From Pogona vitticeps (lineage: Eukaryota; Chordata; Lepidosauria; Squamata; Agamidae), in NCBI RefSeq assembly GCF_051106095.1, contig NC_135791.1, positions 4,164,501 through 4,228,500 on the forward strand: a stretch of 64,000 bases of DNA, in the 5' to 3' direction. This document shows, in pieces, positions 1-11,900 of the stretch (positions are counted from its first letter, which is position 1; every line of letters begins with the position of its first letter). The notes under the pieces are model-generated. The model had not been told where the DNA came from and searched no databases. It was given only the letters and a program-made list of their open reading frames with translations. The translations under genes were made by a program, and so were the position numbers.

Positions 1-500
1 CTGTGGGAAAATATCGACTTTCTCTTTCTTTTGAGAAGCCACCACATGCCTCAGGGTGGAATGTATGGGAAATGGTGCCACATGTGATGGGTGGCAGGAT
101 GATGAGTTTCTGCTGTGTTCCATGCGCTCATCACAACCAGTTTCAACAAAGTGCCCGGCCCGGCTGCATTGATGGAGCAGAAAGAAACCTGTTTCCACCA
201 GTGCCATTTATATTTTCCTATACCTCTTCTTCCCAGGATTTCAAAGCCACATTCTTGGGGGGGGGGCAATTGGTCCAGGGAGCAGATGGTTAAATCATGT
301 CTCCTTTCAAAGAACCCAGATTTAAAAGGCTGTCTTCCTTTGCCTCAAAGCCAGGAGGAATGCAGGCGATTTTGAGAGCGTTGATACAGAGTGTTTATCT
401 AGAAGGGCATGGATTAAATGCTGGGATTAGAGTAGATAAAGAGAGAGTTAGCAAGAAGACAAGGGAGAAGGAATGTGATGAGGACTGAAGCGAGGGGTCA

Positions 501-599
501 AGGAAGGAAAGAAGGAAGGAAGGAAGGAAGGAAGGAAGGAAGGAAGGAAGGAAGGAAGGAAGGAAGGAAGGAAAGAAGGGAGAGAGAGAGAGAGAGAGA
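501..599. repeat. (GGAA)n then (AG)n microsatellite
   Basis: Purine-rich array on the plus strand, with GGAA units to about 580 and AG units to 599. Confidence 0.95.
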
Positions 600-989
600 A
601 GGTAGGGCTAAAGGAGGAATCACCAAGGATTAAGAAAAGGCAATTACATCTTTTCCTGGAATTTCTCAATGGGTAATTGAAGGCCTGGGGAAAGATATAC
701 ATGTTTATTACTGAGCGAGTTCTGTTTAAAGTTTCTTAATCCCATCCACTTGGACGGGATTTTTTTTCTTCGTTTTAGAACCACGCTTCGTTGCAGAGTT
801 CACTCAGAACTGGATCAACAAGGGAGATATTTTATGGCATCCTCACAGATGACAATTGTAAACAACGGCCCTAGGTTTCAGCTGTTGACCTTCTGCATTT
901 TATTTTATTTTGTTTTTCAGAGACAGCAACATGACTGGGGGGAAAATATGAAAGTAAAAAACACCCAACGAATTTACAGGTATTGAGAC

Positions 990-1110
990 TGCATTGATTT
1001 TTTGTTACGCTTGATTTGAGACCTTTGGGCAGTGTAGGCGGCATATAAGTTACACAAACAAACAAACAAACAAACAAACAAACAAACAAACAAACAAACA
1101 AACAAACAAA

Positions 1111-1145
<35 letters not shown>

Positions 1146-1147
1146 AT
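990..1147 (+). repeat. Interspersed repeat 3' end with ACAA and AAAT tails
   Basis: TTTGAGACCTTTGGGCAGTG, then GGCGGCATATAAGTTACAC, is a common squamate repeat end of the GGCATATAA type. It is followed by (ACAA)n at about 1054-1108 and (AAAT)n at 1109-1147, probably grown from its own tail. Confidence 0.6.
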
Positions 1148-2519
1148 GATGGCTTCTTTGACTATCGCGTGCAGAACACAGTGGAAAGTCAGCTACAAAG
1201 GTGTGACTCCTTGTACAAACATTTGGTGACGTTATGTGATCTCTTACAGGATTCTGGCCTACATTTTCTTTTCTTTTTCTGAAGGTACAAAACGGATTAG
1301 AAAACCCGCTGCTCTGTTTATCTTTGAAGTGTTGATTTTTTTTTTAAATAAACCTAATCACAAACCTGATCACAATGATCATTCCTTGAGTCAAAATATA
1401 ATGTACCAGCACTCAAGAATCCATGGGGACGTCAGATGGTGGCCGAAAACAACCAAGTTAAGATCTTGTGAGACTTTCAGATTTAAGTGGACGGGTACCT
1501 TGAGCACGATACACCAGACATAACAGTAAGAGAAGGGGAAAAAATGTTCGGAAATTGACTTTGGAATTCCAGAGGATGCTAGAGCTGAAGATAAAGAACT
1601 GGGGGAAAAATAGCAAAATGCAGAGACCTGGCAACAGAAATAACTTGCTTATGGATGAAACACATTCCAGCATACCTATTACACCAGTATTTAATTGATA
1701 CCTAGGTTTTTGGTTAAAACTTGTATCTGTTATATAATACTAGTCAATGTTTTTTACAATTTTGATTGACGGTGCCTAGTATTTTGTTTTTAACAACAAC
1801 ACAGGTTAAAAATGGAACAGAACAGAATAATGCCTAAAAGCTGAGCAGGTTACACAGATTGGAAGCAGATTCCTCTCTCCTTCCCTGTTCACATCTTCCC
1901 CTTGAGGTCTCTCACCTCCGTCATGGAGGATTGCCTGCTGACTCAGTGCTGAACCAGACAGGGGAAAAGAAAGCGCGGCTGACGCTACAGCAGAAATGAA
2001 CTCTTACTCACCAAGACACCTTGCATGCAAATAAGGGTTAGCATATAATATTTGCTGTTGCAAAGTTTCTAAAATGATGAATAGAATGTGGAAACCTTAT
2101 TTAATATTGTAGATGACAGGGCAGTGGCTCATTTGGAAACACCGCTGCTGCTGCTGCTGGCGACAGCCGGCGCGGCCACTCCCGCCCCACAACGAGCGTC
2201 CAAAAACACAGGTCCTTGGATCAGCGCTGATTGAAAGAGGAAGTGTTTTGTCATCTTAATGGCTCTTAATTGCCTCTTAATCAGGGGTAGTTTGCAATAT
2301 AATCCCCTGTCCCCGGAAAAATGAATCTCTCTTACAGCCAGTGAGAGGAGTGCAGCTAAGATCAGATGGAAAAGGAAAGCCTAGGGGTGGGGGGTGGGGG
2401 TGATACCTGGTTCCACTACACCATTGGGTCTGCAGCCTTTAGAACACCTGGACCCGTGATGGCCGATGCTCTGCATTTCAATTTTCTCTTGGTATTCCTG
2501 TAACAGTTTCCCACTAAAC
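1148..2519. other. Spacer, no gene seen
   Basis: Mostly AT-rich. Around 2140-2180 a GC-rich CTG run gives way to homeobox-like TTAATTG and TCTTAATCAG motifs at 2260-2285; no exon with splice signals is apparent. Confidence 0.5.
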
Positions 2520-2662
2520 CAGTGGCTTCCAACCGTTGTCTCTCTCCAGGCGTTTGTGTGTCAACACCCAGAAACGCCCACCAGCATGGCAACTGGTGAA
2601 AAGTTCTGGGAGTTGCAATCCAAAGCATCTGGAGGTCCATAGACTGAACCTTTGGTTGACTG
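2520..2662. mobile_element. hAT-like MITE, decayed
   Basis: CAGTGGCTTCCAACCGTTGT at the left, then GGGAGTTGCAATCCAAAGC and ATCTGGAGGTCCATAGACTG, ending CCTTTGGTTGACTG. This is the same family as 4569 and 61075, with a changed middle. Confidence 0.6.
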
Positions 2663-2744
2663 ATTCACTTGCTTTTGTCTCCTTTTCAACATGCTAATCA
2701 AGTACCATTGCACATGTCAACAAACTATTGTTAATGAAAGACTT

Positions 2745-3400
2745 CATAAGGATCCTTTGCCTTCCTAACTCCAGAATAAAGACCCGAGACAAGAAGTATG
2801 GGTTAATCACGGGCCACGCTTTATTGAATATAATCAATGTTGCCATCCTTTAGCAAAGGGGGGGTCCTGCCGTAGTGTGGAATCAGGTTTAAGCACAGAG
2901 GTCTCGCAGGACCCCTTAATCAACAAATGGGTGAGTCCCTGGCCCCATGTTTTCGCGGTCTTAAAGACAGCGAGAACCCGGCTGGCCCCAATTTGACCAC
3001 CCCCGGGCCTCAAGCCAGCTTCTCCTTGTTGACTGCTGGTCCCCCCAAGCACTGTAATCGCACGATCCGCAGCGCTGGGAGTTCAGATGGGCTGTATCTT
3101 ACCTGAGATTGCAATGGGACTCACCAACCAAACCTGTTATATCCGCACTACCCGCCAGTGTGACCAATTTTCCACCTCTTAACATGCCAGCGCACCTGTT
3201 CCAGTGTGGGGTAGGTGAAAAATCCCCACATCCAAAGGCCAATCAGGATACAGGTCAAAAATTCCTATCCGGCCCCAGAGGCGACCAGATAAACTCACAC
3301 TAGAAGAAAAGGCGGGCGGGCGGGTGCCAGGAAAGGAAGAGGGCGGGGAGAGGGGGAACGTTCCTTAAATAACCTAATGTTACCCCCTCTCCCCCTATGT
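2745..3400 (-). mobile_element. Possible solo LTR, fossil
   Basis: Read on the minus strand there is a promoter-like TTATTTAAGG, a GC-rich body, then AATAAAGCGTGGCCCGTG near the end. A further GTCTCGGGTCTTTATTC stretch resembles the R-U5 part of an LTR. No internal retroviral genes are next to it. Boundaries are approximate, family unknown, and I saw no clear terminal duplication. It could be another repeat type. Confidence 0.3.
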
Positions 3401-3559
3401 CCTTCTCGTGAGACCATGAGTCTCGTGCCTTCTGGGGAGAGAGGCAAAGGCTAGCCGCGTGGCTGACGTCCAGCTCAGCAGTGGCTTGAGCATCTGAAAC
3501 ACTGGGGTTCCTGCTGTCACTGCAGGGCATGGCGTATCCGGTAAAGGAGATCAGGTGGA

Positions 3560-4247
3560 CCTTTGTACATGCCTCAAGTTGTGTTGCAGGCAGCTGGGAG
3601 TGTGTTGCATCATGTTAATACTGGCTGGTCTTACGTGACAGCGCTGAAGCTTACCACACTCCGGGAACACTGGGTGGAATTTACATGGACTTCTGTCAGG
3701 GCATATGACACAAGCCCCACTGCAATTCAAAATGGCACCCCATCCATGCTTTTTCCAACTGAAACAGGTCTCTCACCACTCTCCAGCATGGCGAGAAGAT
3801 CCCAAGGGAGCCTCCTGGCCGTGGCGGGCTAGTGATAATGTTCTTGCCTGGTGGGGCGCAGCGTCTGTGGCTTTTGCAGCAGGTTCGAGCAGGCAAAGAC
3901 TCAGGACATGCCCTGATCCTGGCACTGTCAGCAGCCGCAAAGCCACCCAGCTTTTTCTGGCTGGCCACATCCTGCTTTATTGCAAGAAACTGCATTAAAA
4001 CAGGACATGTATTGCATGTTGGCACCTGCTTGCTGCGAATCCACAGAAAATACCTTCTTGGTGGATTGTGGTGGATGTATGATTCCAGCAACTGTTTCCA
4101 AAGTTGCAGCATCCTGTTTTTCCCAGTCTAGATTGTTTTTCTTTTCTGTAGAGGGGATCTCAAATTAGACATACAGACATGCTTACCTCTTGTATCAGTT
4201 TTCTATATGCATAAGAATGTGTTTGAGGTTTTCTGGGTAGCCACCAA
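3560..4247. other. Spacer, no gene seen
   Basis: Overlapping open frames on both strands (the longest 138 codons, minus strand) resemble no protein I know. Confidence 0.5.
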
Positions 4248-4471
4248 CCACTCCTGCCAACCTAGAAGTTTGAAAGCATGTAAAAAGGCGAGTAGATAAA
4301 TAGGGACCACCTCAGTGGGAAGGTCATGGCATTCCGTGTCTAGTCGCGCTGGCCACATGACCATGGAAACTGTCTTCAGACAAAACACTGGCTCTACGGC
4401 TTGGAAATGGGGAGGAGCACCGTGCCCTAGAGTTGGACACGACTGGACTAAATGTCAAGGGGAACCTTTAT
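4248..4471 (+). mobile_element. Sauria-type SINE, 3' part
   Basis: Plus-strand match to the same family: AGTAGATAAATAGGGACCAC, CACATGACCATGGAAAC, then GTTGGACACGACTGGAC and GTCAAGGGGAACCTTTA at the end. The head is absent or too decayed to see. Confidence 0.78.
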
Positions 4472-4568
4472 CATACCAACCACTCGATCATGGATGAATC
4501 AAACACAAGTTCCACCCTATAGTCATGTTGCAGTTGGCCTGTGCAGTTGTGCTTCATGGTCTCTTGTC

Positions 4569-4704
4569 CAGTGGTTCCCAACTTTGGGTCCCCAGATGTT
4601 CTTGGCTTGCTACTTCCAAAAATCCTGGTGAGCATGGCTAGTGGTGAAGGCTCCTGGCGGTTTTAGTCCAAAAACATCTGGAGACTCAAGGTTGAGAACC
4701 ACTG
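4569..4704. mobile_element. hAT-like palindromic MITE
   Basis: CAGTGGTTCCCAACTTTGGG at the left and CTCAAGGTTGAGAACCACTG at the right are imperfect inverted ends. The core has AGTCCAAAAACATCTGGAG. No matching 8-base duplication remains. A second copy starts 38 bases further on. Confidence 0.75.
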
Positions 4705-4742
4705 ACAGAAATATAAAACATCCTACGTATTGTCTTCTGGAC

Positions 4743-5369
4743 CAGTGGTTTGCAACCTTAGATAACCCAGGTGTTCTTGGGTTGCAACTCCAAGGCATCT
4801 TCACCACTAGCTGTGTTGGTTGGGGTTTTTGGGAGTCTTAGTTCAAGAACTCAAAACCAGAGACATCACCTTGCCGACAAAGGTCCGCATAGTCAAAGCT
4901 ATGGTTTTTCCAGTAGCGATGTTTGGAAGTGAGAGCTAGACCATAAAGAAAGCTGACCACCGAAGAACTTTGATTTGTGGTGCTGGAGGAGATTCTTGAG
5001 AGTCCCCTGGACTGCAAGGAGAACAAACCTATCTGTTCTGAAGGACATCAACCCCGAGTGCTCACTGGAAGGACAGATCCTGAAGCTGAGGCTCCAAACC
5101 TTTGGCCATCTCATGAGAAGAGAAGACTCCCTGGAAAAGACCCTGATGTTGGGAAAACGTGAAGGCAAGAGCAGAGGGGGACAACAGAGTATGAGAGGGT
5201 TGGAGAGTGTCATCGAAGCGACCAACATGAATTTGACTGAACTCCAGGAGGCAGTGGAAGACAGGAGGGCCTGGCGTCCTCTGGTCCATGGGGTCACGAA
5301 GAGTCAGCCATGACTAAACAACAATAACAAGTTCATGAACATCGGAGGAGTCAAGGTTTGGAACCGCTG
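4743..5369. mobile_element. hAT-like MITE interrupted by BovB
   Basis: The left part (4743-4850) starts CAGTGGTTTGCAACCTTAGA; the right part (5341-5369) is ATCGGAGGAGTCAAGGTTTG then GAACCGCTG, the expected inverted end. The BovB fragment at 4851-5329 and one copy of its duplication separate the two parts. Flanking 8-mers of the MITE (TTCTGGAC and ATCAAGAC) agree at 5 of 8. The MITE is older than this BovB insertion. Confidence 0.78.
4851..5329 (+). mobile_element. BovB LINE, 3' fragment
   Basis: This 5'-truncated RTE-clade BovB copy encodes the end of ORF2, with recognisable pieces such as WCWRRFLRVPWTARRTN, FGHLMRREDSLEKTLMLGK and WRPLVHGVTKSQP. It ends with the BovB tail CATGGGGTCACGAAGAGTCA and an ACTAAACAACAATAACAA run. 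Flanking copies of AGTTCAAGAAC (4840-4850) and AGTTCATGAAC (5330-5340) match at 10 of 11 bases and look like the target-site duplication. The insertion lies inside a hAT-like MITE. BovB is known to have moved horizontally among squamates and ruminants. Confidence 0.9.
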
Positions 5370-6028
5370 ATCAAGACTAATGCATGTCCAGTCTGATTGT
5401 TCCCATATCTTCTAAGAAGGAAATACTGAGTGCATTCTTTCTCTTTCTCCCATGGCAAGGGAACATACTTGGGAGATTTTGCAAGGCCACCATTTTGTTT
5501 AAAAAACAGGGGTCCTCAATAATCCTTTTCCAATTTTCCGCATGCTGCCAAAGGTGGGAAGAGGCTGAAGCCCTGCATTTAATCCTCAGAACAGGTTCAT
5601 CCAGGGCAGCTGAGAAAGAACAGAGACAGCCACTTAGCTCTTTATACAACCTGAGCACGTTTCAATAATTCAGCATGTCTTAACATGACTTAAGTACACC
5701 GAAGCAATGAAAAGGCATTTCATTAAGAATACTTCAGGCCATGGTGCTTTTCATAAGCCAAATCCATCTAACTCTGTCACGTCCAATCAATTCATTAATT
5801 GAGAAGCAAGATTCAGGTGGCAGAGAGAACAGCCAGCAAAATCCTGAACGATTGGCATTATTTGTGGGTAACAACTCAGGCCCATTACAAAAGGCTTCTG
5901 CCCTCTGCTCAAGGCCCAGCCCAGCCCATTCCTTGGAAAAACGTTGGATTTCTGTCTGAAAGAGCAGGCTGGTACCATTCACTCTGAGTCTCTCAGTGAC
6001 TGCCCTAGTCTGGTGGACAATTTCAATT

Positions 6029-6480
6029 TGTTATGCTCTTATATGCCGTCAAGTCAACCTTGATGTATGGAGACCCTAAGAATGACAAATCTCCAAAATG
6101 TCCTCAACAGCTCTGCTCGGTTCTTGCAAACTCAAGCCTGTGGCTTCCTTAAGGGAGTCCTTCCATCATGCGGTCTTCCTCTTTTCCTGTTGCCCTCCAT
6201 CTTTCCTAGCATCATTCTCCAGAGAATCCTGACTTCTCATGATCTACCAAAGTGGGACAACCTCATTGTCATCTTTTTGGCCTCCTATATAATGATGTAA
6301 CCCAAGACCCTCTCATTTGTCTTTCTGACAGTCCGGCCTGTCTTCCAAGCTTTCCTCCAGCACCACATTGCAAACAAATCATTTTTTTCTCCCCCATCAG
6401 CTTTCTTCACTGTCCAGCTTTCACACCCATATATAGCGATTGGAAATACGATAGCGTGGACAATTCCGAGAGAGAATATT
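6029..6480 (-). mobile_element. RTE-clade LINE (not BovB), 3' fragment
   Basis: On the minus strand the translation contains IYGCESWTVKKA followed by WCWRKAWKTGRTVRKTNERVLGYI, the C-terminal region of RTE-type ORF2. Further on, pieces resembling a block of the type SLKEATGLSLQEPSRAVED appear with frame breaks. The 3' end reads like AGGGTCTCCATACATCAAGG, then TTGACTTGACGGCATATAAG. This tail matches that of the local tRNA-headed SINE called SINE-II here. The copy is old and broken. Confidence 0.75.
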
Positions 6481-6489
6481 TTAAAAGGA

Positions 6490-8134
6490 AATGATTTCTT
6501 TCTAGCCGTCGCAGGACTGGCTGTAAGAGTAGGATAAAGTGGCTGCATGACATGAAAAAATAAATATTAAATAAGATCTCTGTCCAAACAAGCAATTCTA
6601 TCAAGAAGGAGGTATGTTTTTCACTCCCTGCCTCTCTTCCTTCTTCTTCTCTCCCCCCCCCCCCTTTCTCTGGTCTGTGCATTGGCACCTTTTTCTAGCA
6701 ATGGCCTTCTTCTGCGTATTGCCAGAAATGGGTAAAAAATTTCCTTTTTGGACTCAACACCTCCTGCCATCCCAGCCAAATAACATCCCAGACTTCCTGC
6801 TTCATCCCCGGCCACCCCTCCATGCTGACATTTTCAAGGCCTTCCCAAGTTAGGTGCCGATCCTATAATGTTGTCTTCTTCAGCCGCTCACCCCAGCGTC
6901 CCGAGTCCTTTTCATAAATAAAAGGCAGCCCTAATTGGTCCAGCTGTCTCCTGGATGACATTTAAAGAGAGCAGATGTTTCCCTCTGTTGATTCGAAGGA
7001 GGCGCGCAGACCTTGGTTTCTAACATTTCTGTCGGCCCCTTTGAGGCCAGGCGCTCGCTCCGTCTCTTGGTGACCACGTGGAACGTCTCACAGATGTTGG
7101 GAATGACTCAGACCATGGCAGGCGGTACCATGAAATAGAGGGAAGGCGTTTTCGTTCCGTGGGTGAGCACCCTGGGGTCGCATGGGGTGCCATCTTGATT
7201 GGGAAGTTATATTCTTGCAGGGACTAGCATGGGTGTTTGCCCCGGGCGCAAGGTTCTTCTGGAGGCAAGATGTCAGCCCTGCCACGGAGCCATTGGGTGA
7301 GGCTGGTGAGAAGGCGCATACGCCTTTCCTCCCATCACCTCCCCTCTTCTGGATGTGGCCCGTCTTGACTCGTGAGGTAGGCGCAAGGAACGATGTAGCA
7401 CAACACGACCCCTTCCTCGTGACTCAAGGACTCAGAAGAGATCTCGGCCTCGACGGAGAGGTCCAGCTGTCACTCACTTTCTCCTTTGCTGCCAACAGGT
7501 TTTTCTCCTTATATGATACATTGCTTTTCGTTCCCCTTTCCTCCATTTATATTACTGACTGCCTTTTGAAAGTTTTTAATGCTGTAAATGCCAGATGGGA
7601 TACGGAAGGTCCATGGCAGGGTTGCTCAGCCCGGGAAGAGACAGGTGGTGCTTTACTTCCCCGCCTTGGATGCCCACCAAATGCACCACGCAGTCTGGTT
7701 TGCCTAGATTTAGCTGCAAGTCATTCAGCCGCTTCTTGCCGCCTTCATATTTTCAAAGGCCAGGGCATGTTTTCCTTCTTTCCATTAGGCCCTCTCCTTG
7801 GCAAAACCTGCAGATTTCGTGCACTCAGCGAACTGGGTGTAGCTTTGGGACAATTGCGAGCGGATCGTGAGTCAGTGGTAAATTTGCTTCTGGGCAGGAT
7901 GGAAAGAGACACCCAGCTGATAACGATCTAGCTTGACAGCCACACTGTTGGGTGTAAAAATGCCACCTGCAGAATCCCAGAAGGATATAAGGAAAACAGG
8001 GCAAAGAAACATCCTTCTCCCCTGAAAGCAGATGGACTGGATAGTTCAGAATGAGAGTTAATGGCACTCTCGGACTAATATAATTCTTCAGAAAGCAAGA
8101 CGTTATGGCTCAGACTCAGAGGGCCATGAGTTAC
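6490..8134. other. Spacer with one 249-codon open frame, probably chance
   Basis: The frame at 7182-7931 (plus) has no recognisable domain or signal and no exon-like neighbours. The rest is plain spacer. Confidence 0.5.
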
Positions 8135-8136
8135 TA

Positions 8137-8553
8137 CAGTGGTGCCCCGCATTGCAACGTTAATTCGTTCCAGCGAAATCGCTGTAGAGCGAAAACGTCG
8201 TAATGCGAAAATAAAAAACCCATTGAAACGCATTAAAACCCAGTTAATGCGTTCCAATGGGCTAAAAACTCACTGTACAGCGAAGATCCTCCATACGGTG
8301 GCCATTTTCGGTGCCTGTATAGTGAGGAATCCGTCTTTAAACACATTTTAAGCACCCAGCGGCCATTTTGAAAACCCAACGATCAGCTGTTTTGATTGTT
8401 GTAATATGAAGAATCGGTTCCCAAAGCAAGGAACCAATCTTCACAAAGTGAAAAAACCCATTTAAAACATTGTTTTGCAATCGCAGTTGCAAAAACATCA
8501 CCATAAAGCAGATTCGTTGTAATGCAGGGCAATCATTAAGCGGGGCACTACTG
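8137..8553. mobile_element. Tigger-like MITE, long subtype
   Basis: It starts CAGTGGTGCCCCGCATTGCA and ends TTAAGCGGGGCACTACTG, with TA on both sides (8135-8136 and 8554-8555). The TA target and CAG-type ends fit the Tc1/mariner-pogo group. The interior shares CAGCTGTTTTGA-like, GGCCATTTT and CCCATTGAAACGCATT pieces with the copy at 49956. 417 bases, non-coding. Confidence 0.82.
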
Positions 8554-8644
8554 TAATTAACTTCTTTATAGTCTTTCTCTTTCCCCAAGGATGGTAAGCA
8601 GAGCAGCTAAGCAGAGGATGGAAAAGTCCTATGAAGGAGCAATC

Positions 8645-8727
8645 TCCAGAATGTCTTGCTGTCCACTGCCCAGCTCAGCTCTTGCAAATTCAAGCCTGTG
8701 GCTTCCTTTAGGGAGTTAGTCCATCTT
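8645..8727 (-). mobile_element. RTE-clade LINE, small fragment
   Basis: The stretch shares TTGCAAATTCAAGCCTGTGG and CTTCCTTTAGGGAGT with the RTE copy at 6029-6480 (there TTGCAAACTCAAGCCTGTGG). It is a short relic of the same family, immediately left of the BovB insertion at 8739. Confidence 0.65.
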
Positions 8728-8738
8728 GCATTCAGATT

Positions 8739-8890
8739 TTTGTTGTTGTTTAGTCGTTAAGTCATGTCCGACTCTTCGTGACCCCATGGACCAGAGCAAG
8801 CCAGGCCCTCCTGTCTTCCACTGCCTCCCGGAGTTGGGTCAAATTCATGTTGGTCGCTTCGATGACCCTGTCCAGCCATCTGAATGTAAT
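8739..8890 (-). mobile_element. BovB LINE, short 3' end
   Basis: On the minus strand the copy ends in the BovB tail (CATGGGGTCACGAAGAGTCG, then a run of CAACAACAA). Only about 150 bases remain. Flanks GCATTCAGATT (8728-8738) and GCATTCGGATT (8891-8901) match at 10 of 11 bases, consistent with a target-site duplication. It abuts an RTE fragment on its left. Confidence 0.85.
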
Positions 8891-8901
8891 GCATTCGGAT
8901 T

Positions 8902-11900
8902 ACACCCATACCCCAAATCCTCTCCCCGCTCTACCAGCATGGGCTGGTGGCTCTTGGCGTCTGGGGCTGTCGGCCTGAAAAATTACTTTTCCAAACTCTA
9001 TAACTAACCATAGTACGGACAAAGAAAAAAAACCAACAAAAAGAGAAAGCGCGAAACTTTTTTTTTAAAAAAAAGCGAGTTAAAAAAGGCCTTGGTAAAA
9101 GAAAGATCGGCACCCATTAAAAATCCTCTCCACAACCACCTTGGGGTTATTATTGTCAAAGGCCCGCCTGAATAAAATGGCCTTCGCTTTGCTTGATGGC
9201 AGAAAGATGAAAGGACAGAGACCGATCTGGTTTCCCCTGGGCGAGAGTTGTGTGGTCTGGGAGTGGACCCAGAAAGATCTCCCTGGGATCGCCCTTGTTC
9301 CGGAAACTGGTTCTCTGGATTTACTGGGAAGATGAGGTCCACCCTTTCCTGCATCACCACAGGTACAACAAAGGAACCATAAAACGGCAGATCTTCTGTA
9401 TCCCATCTGCATCCTGGGTCTCCCACAGATGTGTGGCAATGGCTTTAATAGGGCTACTGTAATGTAAATGGATTATGAATCACACGGTGGCAGTTAATGA
9501 GAATGTTGCAAAGCTGGAGTTTAGCATTTACCAACAGAGCTAAGCTTCCTGAGGTGTTGGCTTTCCAAACCCAATAAGAGGAATTTATTCATTTAATGAA
9601 ATGAACCGAATTCCTTTGATGGGTGGTTCTCGTTAGGGTGACCCACCAATTTTCAAGTATGGAGAAAGCTACTTTGTCCCGGGTGCTTCTGGGGATTGTA
9701 GTAACAAAAACCAACTTTCCGCACCTGCCATGTAAGACGTGATGATACACATCCTTGGTTTTGTTTGCGCCACCAATGGCAGGTGGGCTGTGTTTAGCTA
9801 GGGAGACTGTGACTTCTGCAGGTCTCCTTGAAGACCACAGCAATGAAGAGCTCACTGCTGTCATTCAAATTTCATGTCTCTTTTCTTTCTCTGGATGCAA
9901 ACTGCTGGTTAAACGAGCAGCCTTCATAACACGCTCTGCATCTAGCAGCCGGATGGGGAAGAGTATATGAGGAATTGAGTGTGGCCTTAATAAGTATAAA
10001 ATAAACTTCCTCTAATTATGCAGTGGACAAAATGGTTCAGGCAGGAACCTCCAGAGCAGATTGAATTTACAAGTCTTACTCAGGAGACCAGCCCTTATTT
10101 GTTAATTTGCTTCAACTGGCACTTACTGTCTCCATACTTTCACTCAAATACTCGAGTGATGAGAAGGAATAAAATGTTTCAGTTTACTCACAATTCTTCT
10201 TATATAAAAACAAACATCATTTTGTGTGAAAAACATTAACTAGTTACATAACTGTTTAAGTAGCGTCATTACTGACTAACTGACTGGGGACAGAACACTT
10301 CACTCTAACTGTCTACTTCTGACAGATTCCATTGCTAACACTGACAGAACTCTGACTGGCAAAAGGCAGGGGAAAGAATGTGAGCTAGAAAGGAAGCAAT
10401 TGGCTGCTCATGAGTTGACTGACATCCCCCTCAGTCCAGAAAAGCCCCTCCCAGCCAACGTGTCTCAAAAGCAGGTTGCAATGTACCCAAAAGGAAAAAT
10501 ATTGGTTCCGAATCATTTTGAACTGCCAGTTTTGGACCACAAGACTGCAGAACAAGAATCATGCTGAAGCAAAAAAGGGCATTTTTCTAGCCCCCCCAAA
10601 AAACAGTCCAAAATGCAACGACTCTTACCTGAGCACAGAGCATTCTGCCTGGTTCTCATCTCAACGGGACCGTCTCAAGACTCCTCATATAATGACAATG
10701 ATGAAAAGAAAATGTTTTCAAGCTGGGTGTGCCACTGTCTTCTTTCTGCAGGCTCCTTGACCCATTTTAGCGCCCAGCGTTTCAGATCCAGAGAACTGAA
10801 CTGATCTGACATCTGCTCATCTGTTTGGGGTTTGGTCGTGTCTGAGTTTTAATGACAATGTGTGAGTTTCTGGAATGGTTTGCCCTTGGCTTCCAAAACA
10901 CACACGTGGTGGTACCAATCCAGAGAGCTGTTTGAATGTACACAGGATAATTTTCTCCAGTCCAGCAGACCCTGCAATTGGCCAGATTTAAAGCCGGCTC
11001 TGCTGTTGGGCAGAGTGAGGTCACTGCCTCACACAAAAAATGTTGGGGAGAAGCATGGATGGCAGAAGGTGGCTGTTTCTCCTCCTGTTGCAGGGGTGGA
11101 AAATCTGTCCCCTCTACTTCCTGTGGGTCACATTTCCAAAAAATATTTTTGGTACGAATCAGGTTGCTTAGTGATTTAGGCTTTGGCTGAATGCAGTACA
11201 CAGGCCTAATCATCTTTGGTAATCTCACTTTGACTGCTTAAATCTAATGCCATTTTTCCTAGAATACTTGAATGAGAGAAAATTTATGAAATGTACGATA
11301 ACTTTAAATTTAGTAAACAAAAACAGCCAATCGTTGCTGGGTTGTTCTTTTTAAAATTGTTACTTCCTAGCGCATTAGCAGCAAAACCTGGAAAAAATGG
11401 TCAGATGCAGGAAATTGTCCTAAACTATCATAGCAAAAATAGCAAAAAGTCTTAGTTTATCTTAACAGTTAACAAGTTTTATTTAGCATAATCTAAGGGA
11501 TGAGCAAATATGTAAGAGACAATCACTTGGATCTGGGTCTTTGTTCTTGAAAATGAATGAGTAGCTTGACAGTTAGTCCTCAAAAAGATGAATAATCTAA
11601 AATCTTTTCTAGAAGGCAGTTGAGCTGATCTGTTGAAGCAAAAAAAAAAAAAACACAACCCAATGAAATAATTTCAAGGAGAGATTCATTAAGAGTGGGA
11701 CTTCCAGATTAACCTCAATGGAGTTAGGGTGATAAAAGAGACCCTTTCTTTTGTTTCAGAGTATTTTGTGACTTTACGAAATAGGATAGATCCAGGAATC
11801 TGAAGGAGAGGTTGACTAACTTACAGATTTCTTATGTATTTCACACTTTGGATTACCCTGCTCATTTGCCTTTTATTTTATTGATTTTTGGATAGATTTT

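Noticed and set aside
3696-4112. A 138-codon minus-strand frame
   Set aside because: No similarity to known proteins and overlapping frames on the other strand; treated as chance.
7182-7931. A 249-codon plus-strand open frame
   Set aside because: No recognisable domain, low-complexity-free but unlike any family I know, no splice or promoter context; a chance frame is more likely.
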